NCBI RefSeq assembly: GCF_041514305.1
Contig: NZ_JBGMWH010000019.1
Location: forward strand, 1-64,000
Length of the DNA: 64,000 nucleotides
DNA from: Salinarimonas chemoclinalis
GTDB taxonomy: Bacteria > Pseudomonadota > Alphaproteobacteria > Rhizobiales > Beijerinckiaceae
Direction of reading: 5' to 3'
Part shown: positions 32,707 through 41,158 of the stretch, piece by piece
Position numbering within the stretch: the stretch's first letter is position 1
How the letters are laid out: the number at the start of each line of letters is the position of its first letter
Made by a program: the position numbers and the translations under genes
The notes under the pieces: model-generated
Told to the model about the DNA's origin: nothing
Seen by the model: only the letters and a program-made list of their open reading frames with translations
Database searches by the model: none

Positions 32707-33484
32707 CGCCATCGCCGAGCGGGTCGAGGCGCTCGGTCCGTGGTTCCACAACCTCTACCTCGATGGGGTCTGGACGGCGCCCGGCCACTTCCTCGGCGAC
32801 TTCCCCGGGATCATGTGGCGGCGCTTCCGAGACGCGCTGCCGGAGGATCTCGACGGCCGCTCCGTCCTCGACATAGGCTGCAACTCGGGCTTCTACTGCG
32901 CCGAGATGAAGCGGCGCGGCGCCGGGCGTGTGGTCGGCATCGATTCCGACCCGTTCTACCTGGAGCAGGCCCGCTTCGCCGCGGAGGTGCTCGGCCACGA
33001 CAGCGAGTTCCACGAGATGAGCGTCTACGACGTCGGCGCGCTCGGCGAGCGCTTCGACATCGTGCTGTTCATGGGCGTCGCCTACCATCTGCGCCACCCG
33101 CTGCTCGCGCTCGACCTGCTGTGGGAGCACGTGGCGGACGACGTGCTCGTCTTCCAGTCGATGCAGCGCGGGTCGCGCGACGTGCTCGAGCCCGCCGCGG
33201 ACATGGACTTCTTCGACACGGCGGCCTTCGACGAGCCGGGCTGGCCGAAGCTGCACTTCATCGAGAACCGCTACGCCGGCGACCCGACCAATTGGTGGGC
33301 GCCCAACGGTGCCTGCACGCAGGCGATGCTGCGCTCGGCCGGCTTCCGGCCGTTCTCGCAGCCCGAGAAGGAGGTCTTCGTCTGCAGGCGGGTCGCACGC
33401 GCCGAGGGCGCGGAGCCGGTCTACCCCGCGCGCTCGCCGCACGACGCCACCACCGCACGACAGAGCAAGGAACGAGCCGCATGA
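32690..33484 (+). CDS. SAM-dependent methyltransferase (CmoB-like fold, TIGR04290-like)
   Basis: The 264-residue Rossmann methyltransferase has SAM motif I VLDIGCNSGFYCAEM (about residues 60-74), an acidic motif II (GIDSDPFYLEQA) and DIVLFMGVAYHLRHPLLAL. The long tail includes NWWAPNGACTQAMLRSAGF, seen in CmoB-like enzymes that act on small or tRNA-linked carboxylates. I associate it with the poorly described TIGR04290 group, from memory. It overlaps the phosphatase gene by 17 bp and the next gene by four. It is likely to methylate an intermediate of the inositol-linked pathway. Confidence 0.8.
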   Translation: MSLSRDAIAERVEALGPWFHNLYLDGVWTAPGHFLGDFPGIMWRRFRDALPEDLDGRSVLDIGCNSGFYCAEMKRRGAGRVVGIDSDPFYLEQARFAAEVLGHDSEFHEMSVYDVGALGERFDIVLFMGVAYHLRHPLLALDLLWEHVADDVLVFQSMQRGSRDVLEPAADMDFFDTAAFDEPGWPKLHFIENRYAGDPTNWWAPNGACTQAMLRSAGFRPFSQPEKEVFVCRRVARAEGAEPVYPARSPHDATTARQSKERAA

Positions 33485-34434
33485 TCGAAGCCGCGATGAT
33501 CTGGAACGAGCCGAACAACAAGTCGCACTGGGACCTCGAGCTCGACCCCGACTTCCGGCTCTTCGCCGAGACGGCGATCGCCGGCGCGCAGGCGATCCGC
33601 GGCGCGAGTGCGGGCCTGCCGCGGGTGCTCGGCGGCATGTCGCCGATCGACGCGGGCTTCGTGCGCAACATGCAGGCGCGCGGTGTGCTCGACCACGTCG
33701 AAGCCGTCGCCGTGCACGGCTTCCCGCTCGACTGGAACCACTGGTCGATCCACGACTGGCCGCGGATGGTGGACGGGATCCGCGCGCTGACGCACCTGCC
33801 GGTCTGGGTGAGCGAGGTCGGCGTCTCCACCTTCGGCGCCGAGGAGGTTCAGGCCTGGGGCCTCGGGCGGACAGCCGAGCTGCTGAAGGGGCGGGCGCCG
33901 CGTGTTCTCTGGTATTCGCTGTTCGACCTGCCGAAGTCCTGGGAGGCCACCACCCGCCATCGCGAGGCGGAGGGCTCCTCCTACTATCGCCACTTCTACC
34001 TCGGCCTGATCCGCGAGGACGGGACGCCCAAGCCCGCGCTCGAGGTCTTCGCGCGGCACACGCCGGATCTGGGCTTGTGCCAATGGTTCCATTTCGAGGA
34101 TCATCGGCTCGACGACGCCGTCGTCTGGATGCGGCGCCTGGGCGTGCGCCACCTGCGCACCGGCCTCTCCTGGGCGGACTGGTATCGCCCGAACGCGCAG
34201 GCCTGGTTCGACCGGATGATGGATGCGCTCGCGGAGTTCGACGTGACGGTGACCTTCTGTTTCACGCCCGAGCATCTCGGCATCGCGCCGCACCACACGA
34301 GCCCGCCGCGGCGCAAGGAGGACTTCGCCGAATTCTGCCACCTGATGACCGAGCGCTACGCGGCCCGCACGGGGATCGTCTCCGATGCCGCGGCGCGACG
34401 CACGCCGCGCGTCGCGGACGCCGGAGCGGCGTGA
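33481..34434 (+). CDS. Beta-xylosidase-like glycoside hydrolase, apparently circularly permuted
   Basis: The 317-residue protein looks like a clan-A (GH39/GH5-like) TIM barrel with its parts in reversed order. It begins directly at strand 4 with the acid/base motif IWNEPNN (Glu10). The nucleophile-type strand 7 motif VWVSEVGVST (Glu112) and strand 8 VLWYSLFDLP follow. The usual barrel ending, LIREDGTPKPALEVF (about 177-191), then lies mid-protein. Only after that come segments normally found at the start: VRHLRTGLSWADWY (222-235), VTVTFCFTPEHLG (255-267) and HHTSPPRRKEDFAEFC. The start ATG overlaps the methyltransferase stop (ATGA), so no N-terminal part is missing upstream. Whether it hydrolyses, transfers or only binds a glycoside is unknown. 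Confidence 0.75.
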   Translation: MIEAAMIWNEPNNKSHWDLELDPDFRLFAETAIAGAQAIRGASAGLPRVLGGMSPIDAGFVRNMQARGVLDHVEAVAVHGFPLDWNHWSIHDWPRMVDGIRALTHLPVWVSEVGVSTFGAEEVQAWGLGRTAELLKGRAPRVLWYSLFDLPKSWEATTRHREAEGSSYYRHFYLGLIREDGTPKPALEVFARHTPDLGLCQWFHFEDHRLDDAVVWMRRLGVRHLRTGLSWADWYRPNAQAWFDRMMDALAEFDVTVTFCFTPEHLGIAPHHTSPPRRKEDFAEFCHLMTERYAARTGIVSDAAARRTPRVADAGAA

Positions 34435-35291
34435 TGGCGGCGCGCGCCGACGCGCCGAGCGCGGAGGCGGCGCGCGCCTTCCTCGCCGCGCTCGCGGCCT
34501 CTCCCGATGCGCCCGTCGAGACGCACGTCATGCTCGTCGTGGCCCATCCCGACGACGAGACCATCGTGCTCGGCGCGCAGATGCCGCGGCTGCCGCGCCT
34601 CGAGATCGTCACCGTCACCGACGGCGCCCCGGCCGACCTGCGCGATGCCGCGGCCCAGGGCTTCGCGACGCGGGAGGCGTATGCGCAGGCGCGGCGGCGC
34701 GAGCAGGCGGCCGCCGTCGCCCTCGCGGGCATCCGCGAGGAGGCCCTCGGCCATCTCGGCTTTCGCGACCAGACGTGCGCGCACCGCCTCGCCGATCTCT
34801 GTGCGGCCCTCGCCGCGCTAGTCGCCGCTCGGGCGCCGGAGATCGTCGTGACGCATGCGCTCGAGGGCGGGCATCCCGATCACGACGCCGTCGCCTTCGC
34901 GGTCCGCGCCGCGCGCCTCCTCGCCATGCGCGGCGGCGCGCGGGCGCCCGAGATCGTGGAGGCGCCGCTCTACCGCCTCGACGGCGAGACCCGCGTCTTC
35001 CAGAGCTTCGCGCCCGGCTCCGGCGCGGGGGAGACCGTTCTCGACCTCGACGAGAGGCGGCGGGATCTCAAGCGCCGCATGCTCGCGGCCCACGCGACGC
35101 AGGCCGCCGTGACGACGCCCTTTTGCCTTCGCGTGGAGCGCCTGCGCCCCGCCGAGCCCGTCGACGTCGACGCCCTGCCGAACGATGGCGCGCTCCTCTA
35201 CGAGCGTCGTCCCTGGGGCCTCGACGGTCGGACCTGGTGCGCCGCCGTCTCCGCCGCCCGCGCGGCGCTGGAACTGCCGCCGCGGCTCTGA
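34434..35291 (+). CDS. PIG-L family deacetylase
   Basis: The 285-residue protein has the zinc-binding AHPDDE (residues 37-42) and the downstream GGHPDHDAV motif. These define the LmbE/PIG-L family, which removes N-acetyl groups from GlcNAc-linked molecules (MshB for mycothiol, BshB for bacillithiol, GlcNAc-PI in eukaryotes). The start overlaps the previous stop (TGATG). Sitting last in an operon headed by inositol-phosphate synthase, it suggests a GlcNAc- or amino-sugar-inositol substrate, but no glycosyltransferase is in the operon. Confidence 0.85.
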   Translation: MAARADAPSAEAARAFLAALAASPDAPVETHVMLVVAHPDDETIVLGAQMPRLPRLEIVTVTDGAPADLRDAAAQGFATREAYAQARRREQAAAVALAGIREEALGHLGFRDQTCAHRLADLCAALAALVAARAPEIVVTHALEGGHPDHDAVAFAVRAARLLAMRGGARAPEIVEAPLYRLDGETRVFQSFAPGSGAGETVLDLDERRRDLKRRMLAAHATQAAVTTPFCLRVERLRPAEPVDVDALPNDGALLYERRPWGLDGRTWCAAVSAARAALELPPRL

Positions 35292-35443
35292 CGCGTCGCC
35301 GGCCGCCTTCCCGCCGCGAGAGAGCCTTCTAAGGCCACGATGTCGCAGCCCACGCCCGGGGGGCCCGAGAAGCGTGGCGACGCGATCTGCGATAATGAAT
35401 TGCGCCGGCAAATAAAGCAGGAACGTTAGTCCACTAAGTATAG

Positions 35444-35475
35444 TCGTCAAAAAACTGTTACCGAGCCGCAATAGA
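35444..35475 (+). promoter_or_regulatory. Pho box and promoter of the phn operon
   Basis: TCGTCAA-AAAA-CTGTTAC (35444-35461) matches 10 of 14 positions of the Pho-box consensus, with 6 of 7 in the second half. AATAGA (35470-35475) stands at the distance expected for a -10 when PhoB replaces the -35. The surrounding 35380-35480 is markedly AT-rich. The rest of the 247-bp gap before phnD contains no gene. Confidence 0.6.
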
Positions 35476-35538
35476 GCGTGATCGCGCGCCGAAGAGCGCC
35501 GCTATCCCGCACGTTCTACAGGATCGGAGACGACCTCC

Positions 35539-36462
35539 ATGTTCCGCACCCTTCTGCTCGGCACGGCCGCCGCCGTCGCGCTCGTCGCCGCCGCTCCCGC
35601 CTTCGCCCAGGACTGGAAGCAGGATCTCCCCGTGTTCCGCATCGGCCTGCTCGGCGGCGAGAACGAGGCGGATCGCCTGCGCAACAACGAGTGCCTGATC
35701 GAGGCGCTCGGCTCGCGGCTCGGCGTTCCGGTCGAGCTGTTCCCGGCGCCCGACTACGCCGGCGTGATGCAGGGCCTCCTCGCCGACCAGCTCGAGATGT
35801 CCTTCCTCGGCGCCTCGTCGTATGCCGGGATCTATCTGCAGGATCCCGAGGCTGTGGAGCCGGTCTTCGTCGGCGCCGAGGCCGACGGCTCGCTCGGCTA
35901 CAAGGCCGTCATGTACGTGCGCGCCGACTCGGGCATCACCTCGATCGAGGAGCTCGAGGGTCGCTCGCTCGCCTACGCCGACCCGAACTCCACCTCGGGC
36001 TATCTCGTCCCGCGCGCCGAGCTGGCCCAGGCGGGGATCAACGACGAGGAGTACTTCTCGCGCACGGGCTTCGGCGGCGGGCACGAGCAGGCGGTGACCG
36101 CCGTGCTCAACGGCCAGTACGACGCGGGTGTCACGTGGGTCTCCGGCATCGGCGAGCCGTCGGAGGGCTACACCCGCGGCAACCTGCGTCGCATGATCGA
36201 CAACGGCCTCCTCGACATGGCCGACCTGCGCATCATCTGGGAATCGAACCTCATCCCGAACGGCCCGGCGGTCCTGCGCAAGGACATCCCGGCCGAGGTG
36301 CGCGAGATCGTCGTCGACTACCTCGCCACCCAGCACGAGACCGATCGCGATTGCTATGTCAGCGTCTCCTTCGGCGACGGCCAGGGCTGGGCGCCGGTCG
36401 ACCATTCCTTCTTCGAGGGCGTGGTCTCGATGCGCCGCGCGGAGCTCGCGGGCTCGCGCTGA
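35539..36462 (+). CDS. phnD: Phosphonate/phosphate ABC transporter substrate-binding protein
   Basis: The 307-residue periplasmic protein has a Sec signal (residues 1-23, ending AFA). PhnD-family blocks include IGLLGGENEADRL, FLGASSYAGIYL, ADPNSTSGYLVPR and FGGGHEQAVTAVLNGQYDAG; the Ser/Thr cluster at the middle binds the phosphonate group. Downstream genes complete the importer. A hairpin between phnD and phnC probably keeps the binding protein at a higher level. The substrate could be phosphonate, phosphite or phosphate; there is no C-P lyase gene in the window. Confidence 0.9.
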   Translation: MFRTLLLGTAAAVALVAAAPAFAQDWKQDLPVFRIGLLGGENEADRLRNNECLIEALGSRLGVPVELFPAPDYAGVMQGLLADQLEMSFLGASSYAGIYLQDPEAVEPVFVGAEADGSLGYKAVMYVRADSGITSIEELEGRSLAYADPNSTSGYLVPRAELAQAGINDEEYFSRTGFGGGHEQAVTAVLNGQYDAGVTWVSGIGEPSEGYTRGNLRRMIDNGLLDMADLRIIWESNLIPNGPAVLRKDIPAEVREIVVDYLATQHETDRDCYVSVSFGDGQGWAPVDHSFFEGVVSMRRAELAGSR

Positions 36463-36480
36463 TCCGCGAACCGCACCAGG

Positions 36481-36508
36481 ACGGACCCTCGCGCAGGCGA
36501 GGGTCCGT
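36481..36508 (+). other. Stable hairpin between phnD and phnC
   Basis: The 12-bp perfect stem (36481-36492 with 36497-36508), GCAG loop and TCCGTT tail form a partial terminator or RNase barrier. Such hairpins behind binding-protein genes commonly raise their mRNA level relative to the permease genes. Confidence 0.65.
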
Positions 36509-36564
36509 TCCGTTCGTCCGGCATGTGAAAGGCCGGCCCGAGGCCCCCATCCCGCGAGGACGTC

Positions 36565-37392
36565 ATGCTCGAATTCAAGGCGCTCACCAAGCGCTTCAAC
36601 TCCACCGTCGCCGTCGACGCGGTCACCCTGACCATCCCTCAGGGCCAGATGGTCGGCGTCATCGGGCGGTCGGGCGCGGGCAAGTCGACCCTGCTGCGCA
36701 TGATCAACCGGCTGAACGACCCCTCCGGCGGCGAGTTGCTCTACAAGGGTGTCGACGTCGCGAAGCTCGAGGGTGCGGCCCTGCGCAAGTGGCGCTCCGA
36801 CTGCGCCATGGTGTTCCAGCAGTTCAACCTCGTCGGGCGGCTGAACGTCATCACCAACGTGATGACCGGGCGCCTGCACGAGCACGGTTTCGTCTCCTCC
36901 ATGCTCCAGCTGTTCTCCGCCCGCGAGCGCGCCTTCGCGATCCGGGCGCTCGATCGGCTCGGCATGGCGCACACGGCGCTCCAGCAGACGGACACGCTCT
37001 CGGGCGGCCAGATGCAGCGCGTCGCCATCGCCCGCGCGCTCGTCCAGGAGCCGGAGATCCTGCTCGCCGACGAGCCGATCGCCTCCCTCGACCCGCTCAA
37101 CGCCAAGGTCGTCATGGACGCGCTGCGCGCCATCAACGTCGAGGACGGCCTCACCGTCATCTGCAACCTGCATACGCTCGACACGGCGCGGGCCTATTGC
37201 GACCGCATCATCGGCATGCAGGGCGGTCGCGTCGTGTTCGACGGCGCCGCGCACGAGCTCACCGACGAGGCGGCGCGCGAGATCTACGGCGCGGAAGCGG
37301 GCGAGGCCTTCCAGGAGGGGCTGACCTCGACGTCGCTCGGCGGGCACTCGCGGCCGGCGCCGGCCCCCGTGCGCGCCGCGGCGGTGGGCTGA
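36565..37392 (+). CDS. phnC: Phosphonate ABC transporter ATP-binding protein
   Basis: The 275-residue ABC ATPase has Walker A GRSGAGKST (about residues 34-42), a Q-loop (MVFQQFNLVGRLNVI), the signature LSGGQMQRVAIARAL and Walker B ILLADEPIASLD. It energises import through the PhnE permeases. The C-terminus has a Pro/Ala-rich extension (HSRPAPAPVRAAAVG). It lies 4 bp before phnE. Confidence 0.93.
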   Translation: MLEFKALTKRFNSTVAVDAVTLTIPQGQMVGVIGRSGAGKSTLLRMINRLNDPSGGELLYKGVDVAKLEGAALRKWRSDCAMVFQQFNLVGRLNVITNVMTGRLHEHGFVSSMLQLFSARERAFAIRALDRLGMAHTALQQTDTLSGGQMQRVAIARALVQEPEILLADEPIASLDPLNAKVVMDALRAINVEDGLTVICNLHTLDTARAYCDRIIGMQGGRVVFDGAAHELTDEAAREIYGAEAGEAFQEGLTSTSLGGHSRPAPAPVRAAAVG

Positions 37393-37396
37393 CGCG

Positions 37397-38332
37397 ATGT
37401 CCGCGCACGCGCTCGCCTCCTCCTCCGCCGGGCCGGACGCGCCCGACGCCGTCGCCCTGTTCGAGCAGCACCGCAAGGCGCTGATCCGACAGAAGCTCGG
37501 TGCGAACATCCTGTTCCTGGTGCTCTTCCTGGCGATGCTCGCCTGGTCGATCGACGTCTCGCGCTTCTTCCCCGAGCGGCTGGCCCAGGGCATCCCGCGC
37601 ATTTTCGAGTATTTCGGCACGATCCTGCCCGGTCTCGAATGGGACAAGCTCTTCCTGCCCCGCGGCGAGGACGGGCGCGCGGTGCCCGGATCGCTGACGT
37701 TCTGGTACTCGGATCTCGACAAGTACCTGCGCCTGATCTTCGAGACGATCCTGATGGCGATCACGGCGACCATCATCGGCGCCGCGGCGGCCTTCGCGCT
37801 GTGCTTCCCGGCGGCGCGCAACCTCGCGCCGAAGGGCTGGGTCGGCGTCGCCTGCCGGCGCCTGCTCGAGGTCTTCCGCGGCGTGCCGGAGATCCTGTAC
37901 GCCCTCGTCCTCGTCTTCGCGGTCGGGATCGGGCCGCTGGCCGGCGTGATCGCCATCGCGATCCATACCGCCGGCGCGCTCGGCAAGCTGTTCGCGGAGG
38001 TGAACGAGAACGCCTCGATGCGGCCCGTGGACGGCATCCGCTCCGTGGGCGGCAGCTGGTTCGAGGAGGTGCGCTACGGCATCCTGCCGCAGGTCCTGCC
38101 GAACTTCGCCTCCTACACCCTGCTGCGCTTCGAGATCAACGTGCGCGCCTCCTCCATCGTCGGCTTCGTCGGCGCGGGCGGCATCGGGGCCGAGCTCAAC
38201 CACGTGATCAGCTTCTTCTCGGACGACCGCGTGCTCGCCGTGCTGATCCTCGTCGTCCTCACGGTCACCTGCATCGACCTGATTTCCGAGCGCGTGCGCC
38301 ACGCCTTCATCGGGCGGGAGAACCTGAAATGA
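37397..38332 (+). CDS. phnE: Phosphonate ABC transporter permease 1
   Basis: The 311-residue inner-membrane permease has about six helices. The first is at about residues 36-57. The binding-protein-dependent EAA-like loop (SVGGSWFEEVRYGILPQVLP) contacts PhnC. It resembles PhnE throughout (FRGVPEILYALVLVFAVGIG, then GPLAGVIAIAIHT). It overlaps the second permease by four bases, so the two are produced together, probably as a heterodimer. Confidence 0.9.
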   Translation: MSAHALASSSAGPDAPDAVALFEQHRKALIRQKLGANILFLVLFLAMLAWSIDVSRFFPERLAQGIPRIFEYFGTILPGLEWDKLFLPRGEDGRAVPGSLTFWYSDLDKYLRLIFETILMAITATIIGAAAAFALCFPAARNLAPKGWVGVACRRLLEVFRGVPEILYALVLVFAVGIGPLAGVIAIAIHTAGALGKLFAEVNENASMRPVDGIRSVGGSWFEEVRYGILPQVLPNFASYTLLRFEINVRASSIVGFVGAGGIGAELNHVISFFSDDRVLAVLILVVLTVTCIDLISERVRHAFIGRENLK

Positions 38333-39186
38333 GGACGTTCACCCTCGCCGCCGTCGGCCCGGCCGAGATCGAGGCCGCGCGCTCCGCGAACCCGAAGGCC
38401 TTCGGCGATCCGCTGCGGCGCACCCTCGTGATCGGCTCCTGGGCCGTGATCCTGGGCTACCTGCTCTACTCGCTGTGGCTGTTCGAGTTCTGGAAGCTGT
38501 TCGCGTCCTCCGACAACGCCGTGCGCATGATCACGCGCATGTTCGTCTGGCAGGACATGGACACCTGGATGTACGCCCAGATCTACAAGGGCATCGCCGA
38601 GACGATCGCGATGGCCTTCCTGGGCACGCTGCTGGCGACCATCCTCGCGCTCTTCATCGCCTTCGCGGCGGCGCGCAACACGATGCCGCTGTTCCTGCCG
38701 CGCCAGGCGACGCGCCGCGTGCTGGACGTGCTGCGCGGCGTCGACCAGGTGATCTGGGGCCTCGTCTTCGTGCGCGCCGTCGGGCTCGGCCCGCTCGCGG
38801 GCGTGCTCGCGATCTTCGTCTCGGACACCGGGACGCTGGCGAAGCTCTATTCGGAGGCGATCGAGAACATCGATCGCAAGCAGGTCGAGGGCGTCACCTC
38901 CACCGGCGCGGACGGCGTGCGCACGATCCGCTACGGGATCCTGCCGCAGATCCTGCCGGTGTTCATCTCGCTGTCGCTCTACTCCTTCGAGTCGAGCACG
39001 CGCTCGGCGACGATCCTCGGCCTCGTCGGCGCGGGCGGCGTGGGCATGGTCATCATCGAGCGCTTCCGCGCCGGCCTGTTCGACCAGGTGGCGTTCGTGG
39101 TGCTCAACGTCCTCGTCGTCATCGCCGTGATCGACTGGGTGTCGGCGAAGATCCGCAAACGCTTCATCGGCGAGCGGGGGCATTGA
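38329..39186 (+). CDS. phnE: Phosphonate ABC transporter permease 2
   Basis: The 285-residue paralogue of the preceding permease has matching segments (LRGVDQVIWGLVFVRAVGLG, GPLAGVLAIFVSDTG, and the EAA-like GADGVRTIRYGILPQILP). The ATG overlaps the stop of permease 1 (ATGA). Two-permease phn operons are common in alphaproteobacteria. It is the last gene of the operon; no terminator was recognised in the 124 bp before the sigma factor. Confidence 0.9.
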   Translation: MRTFTLAAVGPAEIEAARSANPKAFGDPLRRTLVIGSWAVILGYLLYSLWLFEFWKLFASSDNAVRMITRMFVWQDMDTWMYAQIYKGIAETIAMAFLGTLLATILALFIAFAAARNTMPLFLPRQATRRVLDVLRGVDQVIWGLVFVRAVGLGPLAGVLAIFVSDTGTLAKLYSEAIENIDRKQVEGVTSTGADGVRTIRYGILPQILPVFISLSLYSFESSTRSATILGLVGAGGVGMVIIERFRAGLFDQVAFVVLNVLVVIAVIDWVSAKIRKRFIGERGH

Positions 39187-39310
39187 CCTCCGTTCGCCGT
39201 CACGCCCTCCCGGGGACCTCCTCCGCCGTCCGCTGGATTTTTCGCTCGGCGACGGATTACGATCGCCGCCCGTGCGTATTTGCCCTCGAGAGCGACGACG
39301 GACGGGCGCG

Positions 39311-39823
39311 ATGGGCGACGCGGCGGAGATCACGGCACACGTACGGAGCCTGAGGCGCTACGCGCTCCAGCTCACGCGGTCGCGCGACGCCGCCGACGAC
39401 CTCGTGCAGGAATGCCTCGCTCGGGCGCTCGCCAACGCGTCCACGCTCAAGCCGGGGCTGCCGGTCCGCCCGTGGCTCTTCCGCATCCTGCACAATCTTC
39501 ACGTCAGCGAGCAGCGCAAGCTGCGGCTGCGCCGGGCGACGCTGCTCGATCCGGCCGAGGAGCGCGTTCCGGCGTCGCAGGACGAGCGGCTCGAGCTGCG
39601 CGCCGTCCTCGACGCGGTCGCGCGGCTGCCCGACGACCAGAGGTCCGTGCTCCACCTCGTCGCGGTCGAGGGCATGTCCTACCAGGAGGCGTCGCGCATC
39701 CTGGAGATTCCGATCGGAACGCTGATGTCACGCCTCGCCCGTGGCCGCGAGACCCTCAGGCGCTCGCTCCAGCAGCCGAGGGCGGCTCGGCTGCAAGTCG
39801 TCGGAGGATGCGATGCCCGATGA
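39311..39823 (+). CDS. ECF-type RNA polymerase sigma factor
   Basis: The 170-residue protein has region 2 (LRRYALQLTRSRDAADDLVQ) and region 4 (LPDDQRSVLHLVAVEGMSYQ, then EASRILEIPIGTLMSRLARG). It has no extra domain. It is not the general-stress EcfG type by context, because no PhyR or NepR is present. I start it at the ATG encoding MGDAAEITA; a GTG 13 codons upstream would give an Arg-rich extension. Its end overlaps the anti-sigma gene by 11 bp, the usual arrangement for a controlled pair. Confidence 0.85.
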   Translation: MGDAAEITAHVRSLRRYALQLTRSRDAADDLVQECLARALANASTLKPGLPVRPWLFRILHNLHVSEQRKLRLRRATLLDPAEERVPASQDERLELRAVLDAVARLPDDQRSVLHLVAVEGMSYQEASRILEIPIGTLMSRLARGRETLRRSLQQPRAARLQVVGGCDAR

Positions 39824-40586
39824 GCCGACCGAAACGGATCTGCATCGCTGGCTCGACGGCGAGCTCGGCCCGGCGGATGCGGCGCGGGTCGAGGCGTTCC
39901 TCGCGGCGGACGAGCCGACGCGGGCGCGTCTGGCCGAATACGCGCGCAACGATCAGCTTCTCCGCTCTGCGTTCGCGACGGAGGATGAGCCGGAGCCGTC
40001 ACACGCCATCGACGATCTCGGGCGGCGGCTCTCCGCGCGCCTGGGACGCGGACGCGGCCGGCCGGTCGCATCGCTTCTCGCCGCCTCGTTGACGGCGTTC
40101 GTGGCGGGAGCGGCGAGCTACCCGTTCCTGGAGGCGCAACTCTCCTGGCGCGTCCCTCCGGTCGTCGAGGCGGCGGTCCGTGCGCACGACGTCCTCGAGG
40201 CCACCAGCCGGGTGGAGGTGCCCGCGTCCGCCCGTGCGGAGTTGATCGAGCGACTGGAGCGCCATCTCGGCGCCGACGTGTTCGTGCCGGACCTCGCCGT
40301 GGTGGGCTTCCGGCTCGTCGGCGGTCGGCTGCTCGTCGCCGACGAGGGGGCGCATGCGCAGATCGTGTACGAGGACGACCAGGGGTCACGGCTGAGCGTG
40401 TATCTCGCCGGTGTGAGCACGATCGAGGAGGGCGAGATCACGCTCGTCGAGGTCGAGGACCTCACGGCCGGTTACTGGCAGGGGGGTACGCTCGCCTACA
40501 GCGTGATCGCCGACATCGACCCCGAGATCCTGCGCCAGGTGGCGATCGAGGTTTCGGCGGCAGCTGAAAACGGCCCCGAAGGGTGA
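39813..40586 (+). CDS. Membrane anti-sigma factor (FecR/RsiW-like)
   Basis: The 257-residue protein has a cytoplasmic N-terminus typical of anti-sigma proteins (DLHRWLDGELGPADAARVEA). One membrane helix follows at about residues 86-107, then a periplasmic domain (about 110-257) containing LAVVGFRLVGGRLLVADEGA and VYEDDQGSRLSVYLAG. It lacks an obvious zinc HxxxCxxC motif. It probably holds the upstream sigma factor at the membrane until a periplasmic signal arrives. Start codon and overlap with the sigma gene support coupling. Confidence 0.8.
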   Translation: MPDEPTETDLHRWLDGELGPADAARVEAFLAADEPTRARLAEYARNDQLLRSAFATEDEPEPSHAIDDLGRRLSARLGRGRGRPVASLLAASLTAFVAGAASYPFLEAQLSWRVPPVVEAAVRAHDVLEATSRVEVPASARAELIERLERHLGADVFVPDLAVVGFRLVGGRLLVADEGAHAQIVYEDDQGSRLSVYLAGVSTIEEGEITLVEVEDLTAGYWQGGTLAYSVIADIDPEILRQVAIEVSAAAENGPEG

Positions 40587-40631
40587 TCCACGAGGCCGAT
40601 CCACCAGGCTGAACCAAACGAGGAGGTACGC

Positions 40632-41096
40632 ATGCTTTCGTCGACGAGCCCCAAGGTGATCGCCGCCGCGATCGTCGTCCCCGCGGTCGCGCTCTTCGCG
40701 ACGTGGTCCCTCGCGTCGAGCATGGCGAGCCCCGAGCTCGTCGCCGTGTCGCAGCAGGGATGCGGTGCGCCCGTCAACTTCGAGCTGCCGCTGCGCACGT
40801 CGCAGGCCGCGGCTCCGACGGTCCTCGTCACGTACGGACCCGTGGACCTGACGGCGGCCGAGCCCGTGTCCCTCACCTTCGATCCGACGCTGACGGCGGC
40901 GAACGAGGTCGCACTGAACGACGGCGCGATCGTGCTCCCGATGACCTTCGCGACCGACCGCGTCTGGCCGCAGCGGATCCGCGTGAACTGCCGCGACGGT
41001 GCTGTGACCTCGGTCCGCTACGAGCGCGACCGGACGGTCCGGAACTACAACGTCGTCCGCACGACGCCCGCGCCCGCCGGCGATCCCCAGACCTGA
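40632..41096 (+). CDS. Exported protein of unknown function beside the ECF sigma pair
   Basis: The 154-residue protein has an N-terminal hydrophobic segment (about residues 9-31) that is either a signal peptide or a membrane anchor. The small secreted domain after it has two cysteines (about Cys44 and Cys124) that could form a disulfide. No family was recognised. It follows the anti-sigma gene after 45 bp with a GAGGAGG site, so it may be a target or sensor partner of the sigma system. Confidence 0.6.
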   Translation: MLSSTSPKVIAAAIVVPAVALFATWSLASSMASPELVAVSQQGCGAPVNFELPLRTSQAAAPTVLVTYGPVDLTAAEPVSLTFDPTLTAANEVALNDGAIVLPMTFATDRVWPQRIRVNCRDGAVTSVRYERDRTVRNYNVVRTTPAPAGDPQT

Positions 41097-41158
41097 CGCG
41101 CCACAGCGGGCGAGCGACGCCGACGCGCCGCTCGCCCGCACAACTCTCGTATTCGACG

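Noticed and set aside
39187..39310. EcfG-type general stress promoter before the sigma gene
   Set aside because: No GGAAC...GTT pair at suitable spacing was found, so control by EcfG was not claimed.
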